NCBI GenBank assembly: GCA_958299035.1
Contig: CATQJL010000316.1
Span: 11,626,347-11,690,346, forward strand
Direction of reading: 5' to 3'
From: Cylicocyclus nassatus
Taxonomy: Eukaryota; Nematoda; Chromadorea; Rhabditida; Strongylidae
DNA: 64,000 bases
In this document: positions 54,387 through 64,000 of the stretch, piece after piece
Position numbering within the stretch: the stretch's first letter is position 1
Layout: each line of letters starts with the position of its first letter
Translations under genes and position numbers: made by a program
Notes under the pieces: model-generated
What the model was told of the DNA's origin: nothing
Seen by the model: the letters and a program-made list of their open reading frames with translations, nothing else
Database searches by the model: none

Positions 54387-54613
54387 TGTTGGAGAGTAGC
54401 ATTGTATTTGTTATTGTTTGTATGTTGTTGTTTAGCGATCTAATCTATTGGTGTTGTATTGACCTATGCGCGGGATCTGAGCGCTATATAAGGCGCTCTC
54501 TGCTAGCTAAGTCATTCGTTTGTCTCGTCTCATCTTCTGTTCTTGTTCATATCCGGTCTACTAATAAATCTATTACAAGTACAAGTAACAAGTGCAAGTA
54601 GAAGGCTACAACA
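54387..54613 (+). repeat. 5' LTR (227 bases)
   Basis: TGTT...CTACAACA ends. A TATATAAG box is at 54485-54492 and AATAAA at 54563-54568. It differs from the 3' LTR by about six substitutions and lacks about 22 bases near 54572 that the 3' LTR has. Confidence 0.95.
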
Positions 54614-54615
54614 AG

Positions 54616-54633
54616 TGGCGATCAGAAGTGGAC
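54616..54633 (+). promoter_or_regulatory. Putative primer binding site
   Basis: TGGCGATCAGAAGTGGAC starts two bases after the 5' LTR, the standard position. The TGG start fits a CCA-ended tRNA; which tRNA is not determined. Confidence 0.6.
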
Positions 54634-54693
54634 GACACGCGTGGATTGTACGAACTACTTCGAACAAGTCGAACAAGTACTTCTTCGGGGAAG

Positions 54694-55807
54694 GATGGCG
54701 ACCGTGTCAAGCAAATCATCGGAGCAAGTACTCGCTCAGCTGATGCAGCCTATCACTGCACTCCTTCAAGCGAACCAGGAGCAGTCCGCTGCATTCCAGA
54801 AGGCAAGTCAGGAGCAAACTGCTACACTTCTGAAGGCAAACCAGGAGCAATCCGAGCGGATAACACAACTCCTACAACGGATGGACCACTTAATCGCTCC
54901 TACGCTAACCGACTATTCAGCACTTTCTTCAAGGCTACCTGGTTTCAGCTACGATCCGGAGAGCGGGTGCACCTTCGAAAGTTGGTTATCGAGATTCGAA
55001 GAGATTGTCCCAGCATCGATGCCAGAAAAAGACCGATGTGCCCTCCTGTCTGCAAAACTGGACAACGCCGCTCATGCCAAGCTCAGAGCTCATCTGGCAC
55101 CGAAGTCACCACTAGAGCTCTCGTTTAAAGAGCTCACGAAAGTGCTGACGTCACTTTTCGGTGAAAGGACAACGCTCTTCCGACGCCGGTGGAACTGCCT
55201 CCACGTAACGAAGGAACCCTCAGAGGACGTGGAATCGTATGCAGCTCGACTCAACAAGATGCTGGTCGATGCCAAAGCAGACGAAATGAAAGGTGAGGCG
55301 CTGAAGTGCCTCCTCTTCGTCATGAGTCTGCAGTCACAGTCCGATTTGCCAATCCGTGCCCGATTACTAAGCAAGCTGAACGCCGAGGCCGATAGCTATA
55401 AGCTGCAGGATCTGATCGCGGACTACAACGCGTATCAATCTGTGCAGAAGGATGCTGCCCTTATAGGATCTATAGCGCCTACGCCAGTCCAAGCTGAACT
55501 CGTTGCCCCCATCCGGAAGAAGAAGCAACGTCGACCACTGCCGCAACGTACCAGATGCCCATCTGATAGCAAGGATCCGCCTGGACGTTCCCGCCGTGAC
55601 GATGTGTGCTACACTTGTGGAAACAAAGGACACTGGGCCAACAACTGCCCGTCAAGGAACCGACCAGTCCGCCGTTCCATGAAGAAAGTTGTGAACCTGA
55701 ACGTGCTGAACTCCCATCGTCGATACGTAAATGCCAAGCTGAAGGATGTGGATGTGGAGATGCAACTCGACACCGGTGCCGACGTATCGACAATCAGCCG
55801 CAGGACG
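54694..55807 (+). pseudogene. gag: Gag and start of protease (retrotransposon), ends at premature TAG
   Basis: The first ATG is at 54694 (MATVSSKSSEQVLAQLMQPI). The frame holds a glutamine-rich heptad-like N-terminus (ANQEQSAAFQ, ASQEQTATLL, ANQEQSERIT), a capsid-like region (LSRFEEIVPASMPEKDRCAL, YAARLNKMLVDAKADEMKGE), a basic linker, and a zinc knuckle CYTCGNKGHWANNC (C-X2-C-X4-H-X4-C, from 55607). The aspartic protease motif DTGAD is at 55769-55783. The frame is then stopped by TAG at 55808-55810, 12 codons into the protease active-site region, where a tryptophan is usual in this family. The same frame continues downstream, so this is a nonsense mutation, not a programmed boundary. Confidence 0.9.
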
Positions 55808-55810
55808 TAG

Positions 55811-57322
55811 ATGGAATTAGGATCGCCAAACCTGAAGGCCCCGCCTGCTGAGTTGAGAGCTGCAAATGGATCACTGATAGAAGTTTTTGGAGTTCATGAG
55901 ACGCCGTTCACGTGCAATGGTTTCGATGGCCAAGGATTAATTTACGTCACCAAGGACCTATGTTTGCTAGGAATGGACATGCTGCAGCAGCCCTTCCGAG
56001 ATGCCCTTTCTGCTGTCTGCTGTGTTGTGGATGCCTCTTCACCACTGGACGATCGCCTCGCCGCTGAGTTCCCAGAAGTCTTCAAGGAGGAACTGGGACA
56101 CGTTAATAAGTTCAAGGCTCACCTGGTGCTGAAGAAGGATGCCAAACCCGTCTACGTGCCAAAGCGGAAGGTACCGTTTGCCGTAGAACCTCTCGTCAAC
56201 GCAGAACTGGACCGCCTCTTCGTTACTGGAGTGCTGTCGCCCGTCGATTATTCACAGTGGGCTGCTCCCATCGTTCCCGTCAAGAAGAAGAATGGAGCCG
56301 TGCGCATCTGTGCCGACTTTTCCACCGGGCTTAACGATGCATTGGAGCTAAACCGACACCCGTTGCCCACTGCTGAGGACGTCTCCACCAAGCTAAACGG
56401 AGGGACCGTTTTCACTAATATCGATCTGCGTGACGCGTACTTGCAAGTAGAAATGGACGACGAGAGCAAGGAATTACTGACCATCAACACATCCCGTGGA
56501 CTCTTCCGCTACAATCGACTACCGTTTGGTGTGAAGAGTGCCCCTGGAATCTTTCAGTCGCTGATGAGCAACGTCACCGCCGACATCAGTGGAGCCGTCG
56601 CTTATTTGGACGATGTTTTGGTCACCGGAAGAACTCGTGAGGAGCACGATGCGAACGTCTTCAAGCTATTCCAACGTCTTCAAGACTATGGAATGCGTGT
56701 TCGCCGTGAAAAGTGTCATTTTGCTGAGCCTAGCATAATATTTCTCGGATTCATCGTCGACGCGGAAGGAAGACGCCCTGATCCCGAGAGGATTGCTGCC
56801 GTCGCCCATATGCCGCCACCCCAAGATGTAAAGCAGCTCGAATCTTACCTTGGGATGGTATCGTTTTACTCGTCTTTCGTGCCAAGGATGCGTTTACTTC
56901 GCGGACCACTGGACGCATTAAAGAAGAAAGACACACCGTTTGTCTGGAGTAAGGAGTGCCAGGAAGCCTTCGACCGCCTTCGCGAAGTCCTGACCTCGGA
57001 TCTTCTGCTGTGCCACTACGACCCCAAGAAGCCGATCATTGTTGCCGCAGACGCAAGAAACTATGGAATCGGAGCAGTGATTTCTCACTGCTACCCGGAC
57101 GGATCGGAGAAGGTCGTTTGTCACGCGAGCCGCGCAACGGCACCAGAGAAGAACTACTCGCAGATTGAGAAGGAGGGATTGGCCCTAGTTTTTGCCGTTA
57201 AGAAGTTCCACCGGTACATTTATGGACGAAGATTTTCTCTGCTAACGGACCACCGCCCTCTACTTACCATATTCGGGAGCAAGAAAGGAGTACCTGCCTA
57301 TACTGCCAACCGTCTACAACGA
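55811..57322 (+). pseudogene. pol: Protease remainder, reverse transcriptase and RNase H
   Basis: Same frame as gag. The rest of protease (GMDML near 55972) is followed by RT: RICADFSTGLN, NIDLRDAYLQVEMD, RLPFGVKSAPGIFQ, and YLDDVLV at 56603-56623 with both catalytic aspartates. The connection and RNase H follow (VAADARNYGIGAVI, EKNYSQIEKEGLALVFAVKK, LLTDHRPL). TGA at 57323-57325 ends it, again at a position normally tryptophan. RT catalytic residues are intact. Confidence 0.95.
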
Positions 57323-57325
57323 TGA

Positions 57326-57703
57326 TCGATGACCCTACTTGCCTATGATTTCGACATCAAGTACTGCTCTACGACATCGTTTGGACAGGCGGATGCTCTC
57401 TCCCAACTGCTTTCCTGCCGGAGTGCGCCGGACGAAGACGTCATCATTGCTACTGTAGAAGCTGATGTCACCGCCACTTACGAGAAAGCACTCAACCAGC
57501 TGCCAGTCACCGCTGAAGACGTACATTCTGCCATGGTGAAGGATCCTGTGCTGATGGAGCTGCTCAACTGCCTCCAAACAGCCGCTGGCCAAATGCAATT
57601 CCAAGAACGCCGTTGTTTAATTACAGGAGCCAACATAAGGAGCTCTCTGTTCACAACGGATGCATCTTCTTTGGTTCCAGGATCGTCATACCCACTTCGT
57701 TGA
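57326..57703 (+). pseudogene. pol: RNase H tail and linker, same frame after the TGA
   Basis: Continues in frame with LLAYDFDIKYCSTTSFGQAD and ALSQLLSC, the conserved tail of Ty3/Gypsy RNase H, then a linker. Homology moves to another frame at about 57640 (a 1-base loss or 2-base gain), so the last 20 codons to 57703 are spurious. Confidence 0.85.
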
Positions 57704-58325
57704 GGAAGAAGATTCTCCGCATGCTGCGCGACGGACATCCTGGACAAATTCGGATGAAACTGCTCGCTCGCAATCACGTCTACTGGCCTGGTATCGAAGA
57801 AGACGTCAAGAAGACTGTGGAACGCTGTCAGAATTGCCAACTTGCCGCTAAGAATCCAGTAAAAGTTGGATTAACTCCATGGCCGATCGCAAGTCGCCCG
57901 ATCGAACGCCTGCATATTGACTTTGCGGGACCGCTCTATGGACACATGTACCTCGTTGTCGTGGATGCGTATTCCCGCTGGCCTGAAATCGTGGAGATGC
58001 AGTCGACTACTTCACAAGCGACCACGCAGGAACTCATGAAGATCTTCAGCCAATTTGGATTCCCAGAAACGCTTGTTTCGGACAACGGCACCCAATTCTC
58101 TTCCCAGTTTTTGGAAGAATTCTGCAGGAAGTACAGGATCAAGCACGTTCGGACACCGCCATTCCACCCGCAGTCGAATGGACTCGCTGAACGCTTCGTC
58201 GGAATCTTCAAGAGAGGACTCCTGAAGCTGAAAGGAGAAGGAAACCTTCTGAAAGCTTTGTCGAAGCTACTGCTTTGCTATCGCTGTACGCCCCACCCGT
58301 CTTCGCCTGAGAATCGTTCTCGGCC
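57640..58325 (+). pseudogene. pol: Integrase, N-terminal and catalytic domains
   Basis: The zinc-binding HHCC module (HPGQIRMKLLARNHVYWPGI, then ERCQNCQ) is followed by the DDE core: LHIDFAGPLYGHMYLVVVDA, LVSDNGTQFSS and FHPQSNGLAERFV. Reading is in the frame shifted relative to RT. A second frameshift lies at about 58300-58325 (PENRS... to MFLGR...). The catalytic D, D and E codons are present. Confidence 0.9.
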
Positions 58326-58932
58326 GAGATGTTTCTTGGACGAACGATTACTACTCCACTCACACGTTTGGTCACTGACGCTCGAACTATCACACCAACC
58401 CACTCCCCCGGATCGAAACCGGCGATGGAAGCTATGTACAACCGCCGACATGGGGCCAAGAAAAGGAAATTCGACGTTTACGATGCCGTCTACGTTCGCG
58501 ACTACCGTAATCCATCAAAGCCTACTTAGACTTCAGGACGTGTACAGTCAAGGATTGGACGCTCACTCTATAACGTGGAAGTCGACGGATTTTTATGGAG
58601 ACGTCATGCCAACCAACTACGCTCTCGCATGGTCCCTGACGCCACTACCACGCTGTTGAGAAATTTCAACCTTCCAGATTTTGAGCTCCCTAAACTTAAA
58701 CCGTCGTCTGCCGTTTCCACTGATGTTCTCGCTTCCCAAGACGCCGATCTCGATGATGAAGCAGCATCTCCCAATATTTCAGCTGCCGATGCCGAATCCG
58801 TGGACGCTGATGTCGCCGCCACTCAACCGTCTCCAACGCCACTTCGTCGACGGCCGCAAAGGACACATCGACCACGATGTCGCATCGTGATAGACCCGTC
58901 AAAGAAGCGATACAATAACTTTAGGGGAGAGA
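58326..58932 (+). pseudogene. pol: Integrase C-terminal domain and polypurine tract
   Basis: After the second frameshift: MFLGRTITTPLTRLVTDART, then AKKRKFDVYDAVYVRDYRNP, a TAG at 58527-58529 (tryptophan position), then SGRVQSRIGRSLYNVEVDGF and LWRRHANQLRSR, the GPY/F-type module. The frame runs on into the 3' LTR. The polypurine tract is TTAGGGGAGAGA at 58921-58932, directly before the LTR. Confidence 0.85.
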
Positions 58933-59181
58933 TGTTAGAGAGTAGCATTGTATTTGTTATTGTTTGTATGTTGTTGTTTAGCGATCTGATCTATTGGTGT
59001 TGTATTGACCTATGCGCGGGATCTGAGCGCTATATAAGGTGCTCTCTGCTAGCTAAGTCATTCGTTCTCTCGTCTCATCTTCTGTTCTTCTTCATATCCG
59101 GTCTACTAATAAATCGATTATTCTACAAGTGTCCCGGACCTTACAAGTACAAGTAACAAGTGCAAGTAGAAGGCTACAACA
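58933..59181 (+). repeat. 3' LTR (249 bases)
   Basis: TGTT...CTACAACA. TATATAAG is at 59031-59038 and AATAAA at 59108-59113. It contains CTACAAGTGTCCCGGACCTT, absent from the 5' LTR, just downstream of the poly(A) signal. Confidence 0.95.
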
Positions 59182-59186
59182 GTAAG

Positions 59187-59762
59187 ATTATGAGGAAAAG
59201 CAGCGTTCAGTAGGGAAGCTCACCCATAATTGAAGCTCATTAGAATATGAAAAATTAAGGTGATCCTGGAACAAGAACTATTGAACGTAATTCAAAAACT
59301 TATTAAAGAAAATCTAAGTAGAACATATAGAACTGCTGTTCAATATGTGATAAGTCGATGATGAAGATGTGGATTGATGAATTTGCTCAGTTGATACTAC
59401 AAGAGATCGGCAAAATGTTCTTTAAGAAGCCGAACAATGCTGAGTTGTAAAACTGAAGAAGTAACGAACTTTCGAGAATGGTGTTGGTTTTATTAGGCTC
59501 ATGATTAGCAATTTTAGAATGCTTAATTATTGTGGACTTGTTGCTACCAATTTCATTAGGGAGACACCCAAATGGTCCAAAGTAATTATACGTAGGAAAC
59601 ATTGAAAACATGGACTCGAAATGGGAATGTGATAAAAGTGATCACCTGTAGGATTTCAGTCGTCGCCTTCTTCGAAGCAGTTACGTGGAATGATTGTCAT
59701 ATTTACAGCTTTTCAGAATCGTGTTTATGTGTAAGTTGGAATTACCTGTCAGTTCTGATAGC
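59187..59762. other. Non-coding stretch
   Basis: No supported feature between the LTR element and the Penelope fragment. Confidence 0.4.
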
Positions 59763-59906
59763 TCAGCAGTCCACAGGTGCGGTTGTATGAACATGTTCAT
59801 GCAAGTTGACCGCCACCTTGATTACACTTTCTGGAATAGCGTGCAATGTACACGTTAGTTCAATGTCTAACGTGCTGACTCTCGTTGGCCAGAGAAGAGT
59901 TCTATC

Positions 59907-60992
59907 CAGGGTTGAGCAAGAGGTCAGGCACAAGTCTTTCCAAAACGACCCCCCCCCCCCAGTGAAAGCCCCTAAACGACCCCTCTGCTTTTCCTCCAGG
60001 ACCTCAGGCTGTGATAATTCGAAGAGATCAGCCGTTTTTGGGAGGTTCTTGTTTTTTGGAGGTCTGTAGGTCGACACTACACTTTCTGGAATAGCGAAGG
60101 ATTGCACAGCACACGCAACTTGACGGCAAGTTTTGGATTTTGGATAGCCCTACTTTTAGAGCTATAATTCCCACAGGGGTGTATTGTTTGGCTCCAAATT
60201 TGCAGTAATGCAAGAAGAGGCTTTGAGTTCAATACTCATAGCAGAAATGGAGCGATTTTTAGATTTTGAAAACAAGTTAATCGGGTCAGGCGCAACCCCT
60301 CAAAAGCTCAGGCGGCCTGACCTTTTATGGGGTTGCGCCTGACCCGATTAACTTTATCATTGAAGAAGCTTTTTTATTCAAGTTTTACGTGAATCGCTAG
60401 CACAACCCTCGAAGATTCCACAGTAAGTGTTTGGACTTGATTCCACTTGTTTCGGCCTTGTGGTAATCCGTGGAGTTGAAGCAGTCATGGAGAAAAACGC
60501 GCCGGTCGGAATCTTGGCATTATTTCTTACTCCACTATTTGCAAGCGATACAAAGCGCGATTTTTAGCCTAGACTAGTAGGGGACAATACTTTGTTACGA
60601 GTACAAAAAAATTGACTTTTCTCACTTTTGAAAACAAGTTAATCATGTTTGAAAATCACGCTTTTTGGTCGTTGAGAAACACTAGATAATGCAGTAAGTT
60701 ATGGTTTGTAGGGCTCATAGAGGTGATTTGACTTGCTCGGAAATGATACCCATTTCACACAACAAGCTTCCTTGATGAATTTATAACATGTCAAGGTAGA
60801 AGATGAAGATTTGAATTCCTTCAGTACTGGTGAGGTCGCGATATCCACTAAACTAGCGCTTTTCTTCTTCACCTTAATCGTAGTATCTCTTCAATCGAAC
60901 GAATTCGATTCCTAATCACGACCCCCCCCCCCTCTGTCTTACCCCAGTACGACCCCCCAGGTCGGGCGCGCCTGGCCCTACGCTCAACCCTG
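59907..60992. mobile_element. Non-autonomous hAT element
   Basis: The ends CAGGGTTGAGC and GCTCAACCCTG are perfect inverted repeats of hAT type. The target duplication GTTCTATC (59899-59906 and 60993-61000) is the 8 bases diagnostic for hAT. The insertion splits Penelope copy C. It contains a perfect 26-base stem (60274-60299 with 60329-60354) and poly-C tracts at both subterminal sides. No transposase. Confidence 0.9.
60274..60354. repeat. Perfect 26-base stem-loop inside the hAT element
   Basis: AAGTTAATCGGGTCAGGCGC then AACCCC is exactly complementary to 60329-60354. The 29-base loop holds a smaller CAGGCGGCCTG symmetry. Confidence 0.9.
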
Positions 60993-62013
60993 GTTCTATC
61001 CCGTCAAAGTGCAATGGTTTTGCGATTAATCTCACATTACGTTGTGATATCAGGAAGCTGCAGCTCACGGCCAGATCGTGAGCTTGTATGAGGTTCGCGA
61101 GCTTGCCGCCATGTCTTATGCGCAACATGCGGAATAGATTACTACGGGCCCTAGTAACCTCAAAAGTATAATCGTCCGTTTTGTTATAAAGACAAAATTT
61201 TGTTCCTCTATCTTTAGTGATAATTGTAAGATCCAAGAAGTTAGTCTCCGAAGTTCTGACAGCTGTAGGCTCTATTTCTAAGAAAAGGTGATAAATTTCT
61301 TTCAGTTTACTGATAAACCTGGTTACATCTGCGGAAAGGTGTAATATGTCATCTATATACCTAAAGGTATAATTAAAAATTGCAACATTTTGCCTTTCCC
61401 TCATGTGTTTTTTTAATGAAGGAGCACTCCATCTATGCTAAGGTTAGATCTGCAATTTGTGGACTCATGATGCTCCCTGTGGTATTTCCTTTATTTGTTT
61501 GAATATTTCTCCAGCAAAGCATACAACTACAGTCTAGCAATATGTCAATCATGTATAGAATATCTTCAATTTGATAATATTTACCTTAAGCTCTAGTTTC
61601 ATGTGTGTATTGTATATATCCCTATATACTCTAACATATTTATAACCTTTCATTCATAACATAATTAGATTTTTGAGACTATTTCTTACCACATTATGTG
61701 GGAGGCTAGTGAAGAGGCTAGAGAAATCTGCAGAATAAATCTCCAGTTTTCCACTACTTCCACAAAGCTCATTGACTACTGTTTTTATAGCCCAAAAATA
61801 TTTAGTAATAGTTCTAACAAGGGGACGATACTCAATGTCCGTGGCTTTTTGAGACGAAACGTATACCATTACACTCGTCTTCGAGCTGATTCCGAATCTG
61901 GCTTCCGTTTCTGCTAGTCGTTTCTCTGAAAGGAGTTATGGAGGAATTTCGAGCCAAGTTTGGCCGTCCAAGAGAAATATAGTCATTGGAAGGGCCCCAT
62001 ACCGCGGCCAGTT

Positions 62014-62078
62014 CTGGTCCAGTGGTTAGTGCGATACCTCATAAGTTGATGCAGGTGTAGGTTCGAATTCTTTTGCTT
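62014..62078 (+). other. tRNA-derived sequence (A and B boxes, not a functional tRNA)
   Basis: GGTCCAGTGGTTAG resembles an A box and GGTTCGAATTC a B box, at tRNA-like spacing. The T-arm and acceptor stem do not pair, so it is a pseudogene or SINE head. Its partner lies inverted at about 62275-62340. Confidence 0.5.
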
Positions 62079-62274
62079 TTACTTTTGCATTGCCTCAATT
62101 GAACTTGTTCGAAAAAATTTATTCGAATTATGATCATTGAATACATTTAAGAGTAGACAATAATCATTTTTTCCAAAATTCCACATTTTTTAACGAGTAA
62201 GGGCGTTAACCTAGCTCGAGGATGCGAAAGAAGGTTAGGCGGCGCAATGCAAGACTGAGAAATGAAGAAGAATT

Positions 62275-62340
62275 CGAACCTACACCTGCATCACCCCTGA
62301 GGCAATCGCACTAACCACTAGACCACAGCGCAACGTTGGT
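62275..62340 (-). other. tRNA-derived sequence, inverted partner
   Basis: On the minus strand: GTGGTCTAGTGGTTAGTGCG, TTGCCTCAGGGGTGATGCAG, GTGTAGGTTCGAATTC. The same reasons as for its plus-strand partner argue against a functional tRNA. Confidence 0.5.
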
Positions 62341-62703
62341 GTCAGCTCCCCGAACTTATTTCACTGGGAAGCCAAACTCCGCGCGATCCATTATAACATT
62401 TTTGACGCGATTAGCAGAAACGGAAGTCAGATTCGAAGTCAGCGTTCCAAGACGAGTTAATGGTATACATCTCATCTCAAAAGGCCACGGACACCGAGTA
62501 TCGTTTCCTTGTAAGGCTAATGACTTTGCAGTAGTTATGAAAATGTCTGCGAAAGTGTGACAATATTATTTGTAAAGTATTGGCAAGGGGTTTCAAAGTA
62601 CTTTTCCTTGCACCGGTTATAAATCTAAATTTAATAGGGTCCTTATGCATTTTTGGAATCCCATAAATTCTTGGTATTTCTGTATACTCCTCCCTGCTAA
62701 CTA

Positions 62704-63392
62704 TTAGGTTGGTCCGAAAGTTCTGTCCCACCATATTCAAAAATCATAACTTCTTCCTAACACTATGTTTTCGCATGGCTTAGACCTTATTGAAAAGGGC
62801 ATTTCATGTTTTTTCTAAATGTAGAGATAAAATTGGGAAAAGGAAATCACTTTAAGTTCGGAATTTTTAAGCAAGCACACTGAAAAATCCAAAACTGTGC
62901 CATGAAACCCAAACAGCCACATTCCTAGACTACTTGACCTTCTCTTTCCAGCTGAGCAAAATTCGCGCTAATCGAGCTGTTACTTCAAAAGTTATGATTT
63001 TTTGAAAAAAATGCAAAAAAATCAATTCTCTTAAGGAACTGATTTTTTGGCATTTTTTCTCAAAAATCATAATCTTTCTAAGAAGGGCTTGATTAGCGCG
63101 AGTTTTGCTCATATAGAAAAAGGAGATCAGAAAACCTAGGATAATGGTTGTTTTGGATTTTATGGCGCGTTTTGATTTTTTAACGGGCCTGCTTAAAAAT
63201 TCCTAACTTGAAGTGATTTCCTTTTTCCAATTTTATCTCTGCATTCAGAGCTTAGTAGATAGCAGCCAAGAAAGTTTTAGAAAGTGCATGAAGTGCTCTT
63301 TTCAACAAGGTTTTAGCCACGCAAAAACATTATGTTAGGAGGAAATTATGATTTTTCGAAAATGGTGGGACAGAACTTTCGGACCAACCTAA
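62704..63392. mobile_element. Mariner-type MITE, family TTAGGTTGGTCCGAAAG (copy 2)
   Basis: The 689-base element has the same ends as 9030-9749, with TA duplications at 62702-62703 and 63393-63394. It is inserted next to the first RT block of Penelope copy C. Confidence 0.9.
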
Positions 63393-63394
63393 TA

Positions 63395-64000
63395 TATTCA
63401 TTTCATTCAACTTATGTTTATGTATATCTTTTACTTGTTTACATAAGTCAGTAAGTAAGTATGTTTGGCCGTTTGTACCCGTTTGTTGCATCTCATTTTC
63501 AACATCTCCACATACAGTTTTTTACAGGTAATACAAAAACGCGCACCCACGCTTTGCGCCATGAATCCATGCGAAATACGATTACGGGGTCCAGTTTCGA
63601 GGGGAATATCTCAACCGTTAGAGCGCTACCCAAGCTGCCGGTTGGGCAGCGGCTTAGTTAGGACTCCAAAATTACTATCCAGGTGACATCCCCATGTGTC
63701 CAGACTTGCCTGGACGCTGCTTTTAGATAGCTTTGAAATCCAAATTTTCAAAAAAGGCATCTCAAAATTTGTGATTATTGGATGTCTAGCCTCAAAATCC
63801 CAAAGATTTTTTACACAGCAATGATTTATGCGTTACTGTGACAGGCTTTTATCTTCATAATGCAAAAACAAAAACAAATTGAAAATGTATCCAAGCGAAG
63901 ATCTCTCATCATTGCAATTGTCGATTTTATGAAGAAAATGCTTGATTTTTCTGTAGATTGACGTTTTTCGGTTTTTCTTTGTTTTTGAATTTTCATTTAG
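63395..64000. other. Non-coding stretch with a dispersed repeat at 63575-63665
   Basis: 63575-63665 (ACGGGGTCCAGTTTCGAGGG, CTCAACCGTTAGAGCGCTAC) matches 26636-26745 in inverted orientation. Nothing else is supported. Confidence 0.5.

Larger units (their letters stand above)
54387..59181 (+). mobile_element. Ty3/Gypsy-type LTR retrotransposon, complete but mutated
   Basis: The 4795-base element has two LTRs, a primer binding site, gag, protease, RT, RNase H, integrase and a polypurine tract. The 5-base target duplication GTAAG is perfect (54382-54386 and 59182-59186). Domain order PR-RT-RH-IN places it in the Ty3/Gypsy superfamily. The coding region would be a single gag-pol frame but carries three nonsense codons and two frameshifts, so this copy is not autonomous. 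Confidence 0.95.
61843..62492. repeat. Foldback sequence with tRNA-like arms
   Basis: 61843-61920 (CCGTGGCTTTTTGAGACGAA, GTATACCATTA, GATTCCGAATCTGGCTTCCG) is the complement of 62407-62492. Further in, the arms contain tRNA-like sequences in opposite orientation: 62014-62078 plus and about 62275-62340 minus, sharing GGTYYAGTGGTTAGTGCGAT and GATGCAGGTGTAGGTTCGAA. The Penelope sequence CAAAARGCCACGGAC is present on both arms, so part of the retroelement was duplicated in inverted form. Confidence 0.7.
59763..62700 (-). pseudogene. Penelope-like retroelement copy C: RT, interrupted three times
   Basis: Minus strand, in order: 62700-62500 (EIPRIYGIPKMHKDPIKFRF, ITGARKSTLKPLANTLQIIL, the RT finger motif); 61869-61654 (LEIYSADFSSLFTSLPHNVV, palm motif A); 61404-61001 (YTFRYIDDILHLSADVTRFI with the catalytic YIDD, then ETNFLDLTI, MLRIRHGGKLANLIQAHDLA); and 59906-59763 (TLLWPTRVSTLDIELTCTLH). 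Insertions are a mariner MITE at the 5' edge (62704-63392), a foldback at 61843-62492, and an hAT element at 59907-60992. Unlike copies A and B it keeps YIDD. No GIY-YIG domain is seen downstream. Confidence 0.8.

Noticed and set aside
55808..55810. Programmed stop-codon readthrough between gag and pol
   Set aside because: The TAG lies inside the protease active-site region after DTGAD, not at the gag/pol boundary, and two more stops occur at tryptophan positions. Mutation is simpler.
62014..62340. Functional tRNA genes
   Set aside because: A and B boxes are present but the T-arm and acceptor stem do not pair.

Overview
The window looks like a piece of an animal genome, most likely a nematode. 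There are no bacterial operons. The coding pieces I can follow are split by short introns (about 45-60 bases) with TTTCAG-type acceptors. The recognisable proteins are metazoan (cullin-4, ATR kinase, a MADF/Myb-like protein, an anillin-like protein), and the sequence is AT-rich and crowded with eukaryotic transposons. No rRNA gene, functional tRNA gene or CRISPR array was found.

Layout. 1-11 kb: non-coding, with foldback elements, direct repeats, a 4.0-5.05 kb repeat block and one mariner-type MITE. 11.1-14.8 kb: two Penelope-like retroelement copies head to head with inverted terminal repeats, each holding a later DNA-element insertion. 15.3-17.1 kb: Helentron-type non-autonomous elements (HINEs). 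18-20.4 kb: a Penelope-like GIY-YIG fragment between 70-base direct repeats. 23.5 kb: the last exon of an unidentified host gene with a poly(A) signal. 23.7-38.2 kb: two nested giant inverted repeats. The outer one has 2.3-3.1 kb arms around a 3.4 kb spacer. The inner one (32546-38226) is an almost complete palindrome whose two arms carry intron-containing fragments of cullin-4 and of the ATR kinase C-terminus. 38.9-46.5 kb: small MITEs, a broken conserved gene at 41.5-42.3 kb, orphan exons at 44.6-45.2 kb and an internally inverted HINE.

47.0-48.3 kb: a five-exon MADF/Myb-SANT-like gene with a HINE inserted in exon 2. 49.0-50.6 kb: anillin-like exons with a foldback element between them. 51.05-51.9 kb (minus strand): a PIF/Harbinger transposase with all three acidic residues. 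The MADF/Myb protein and the Harbinger transposase are the usual two partners of that superfamily and may derive from one element. 52.2-53.7 kb: more mariner-type MITEs. 54387-59181: a complete Ty3/Gypsy-type LTR retrotransposon with a perfect 5-base target duplication but several nonsense and frameshift lesions. 59.7-62.7 kb (minus strand): a third Penelope-like copy, broken by an hAT element with an 8-base target duplication, a foldback carrying paired tRNA-like sequences, and a mariner MITE.

The most unusual object is the inner palindrome. It behaves like a gene-fragment-carrying element: it has terminal inverted repeats, sits cleanly inside the arm of another inverted repeat, and carries pieces of two cell-cycle/DNA-damage genes on both arms. 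Most of the window is transposon debris nested several layers deep; I see no operon-like or pathway-like cooperation between the genes.
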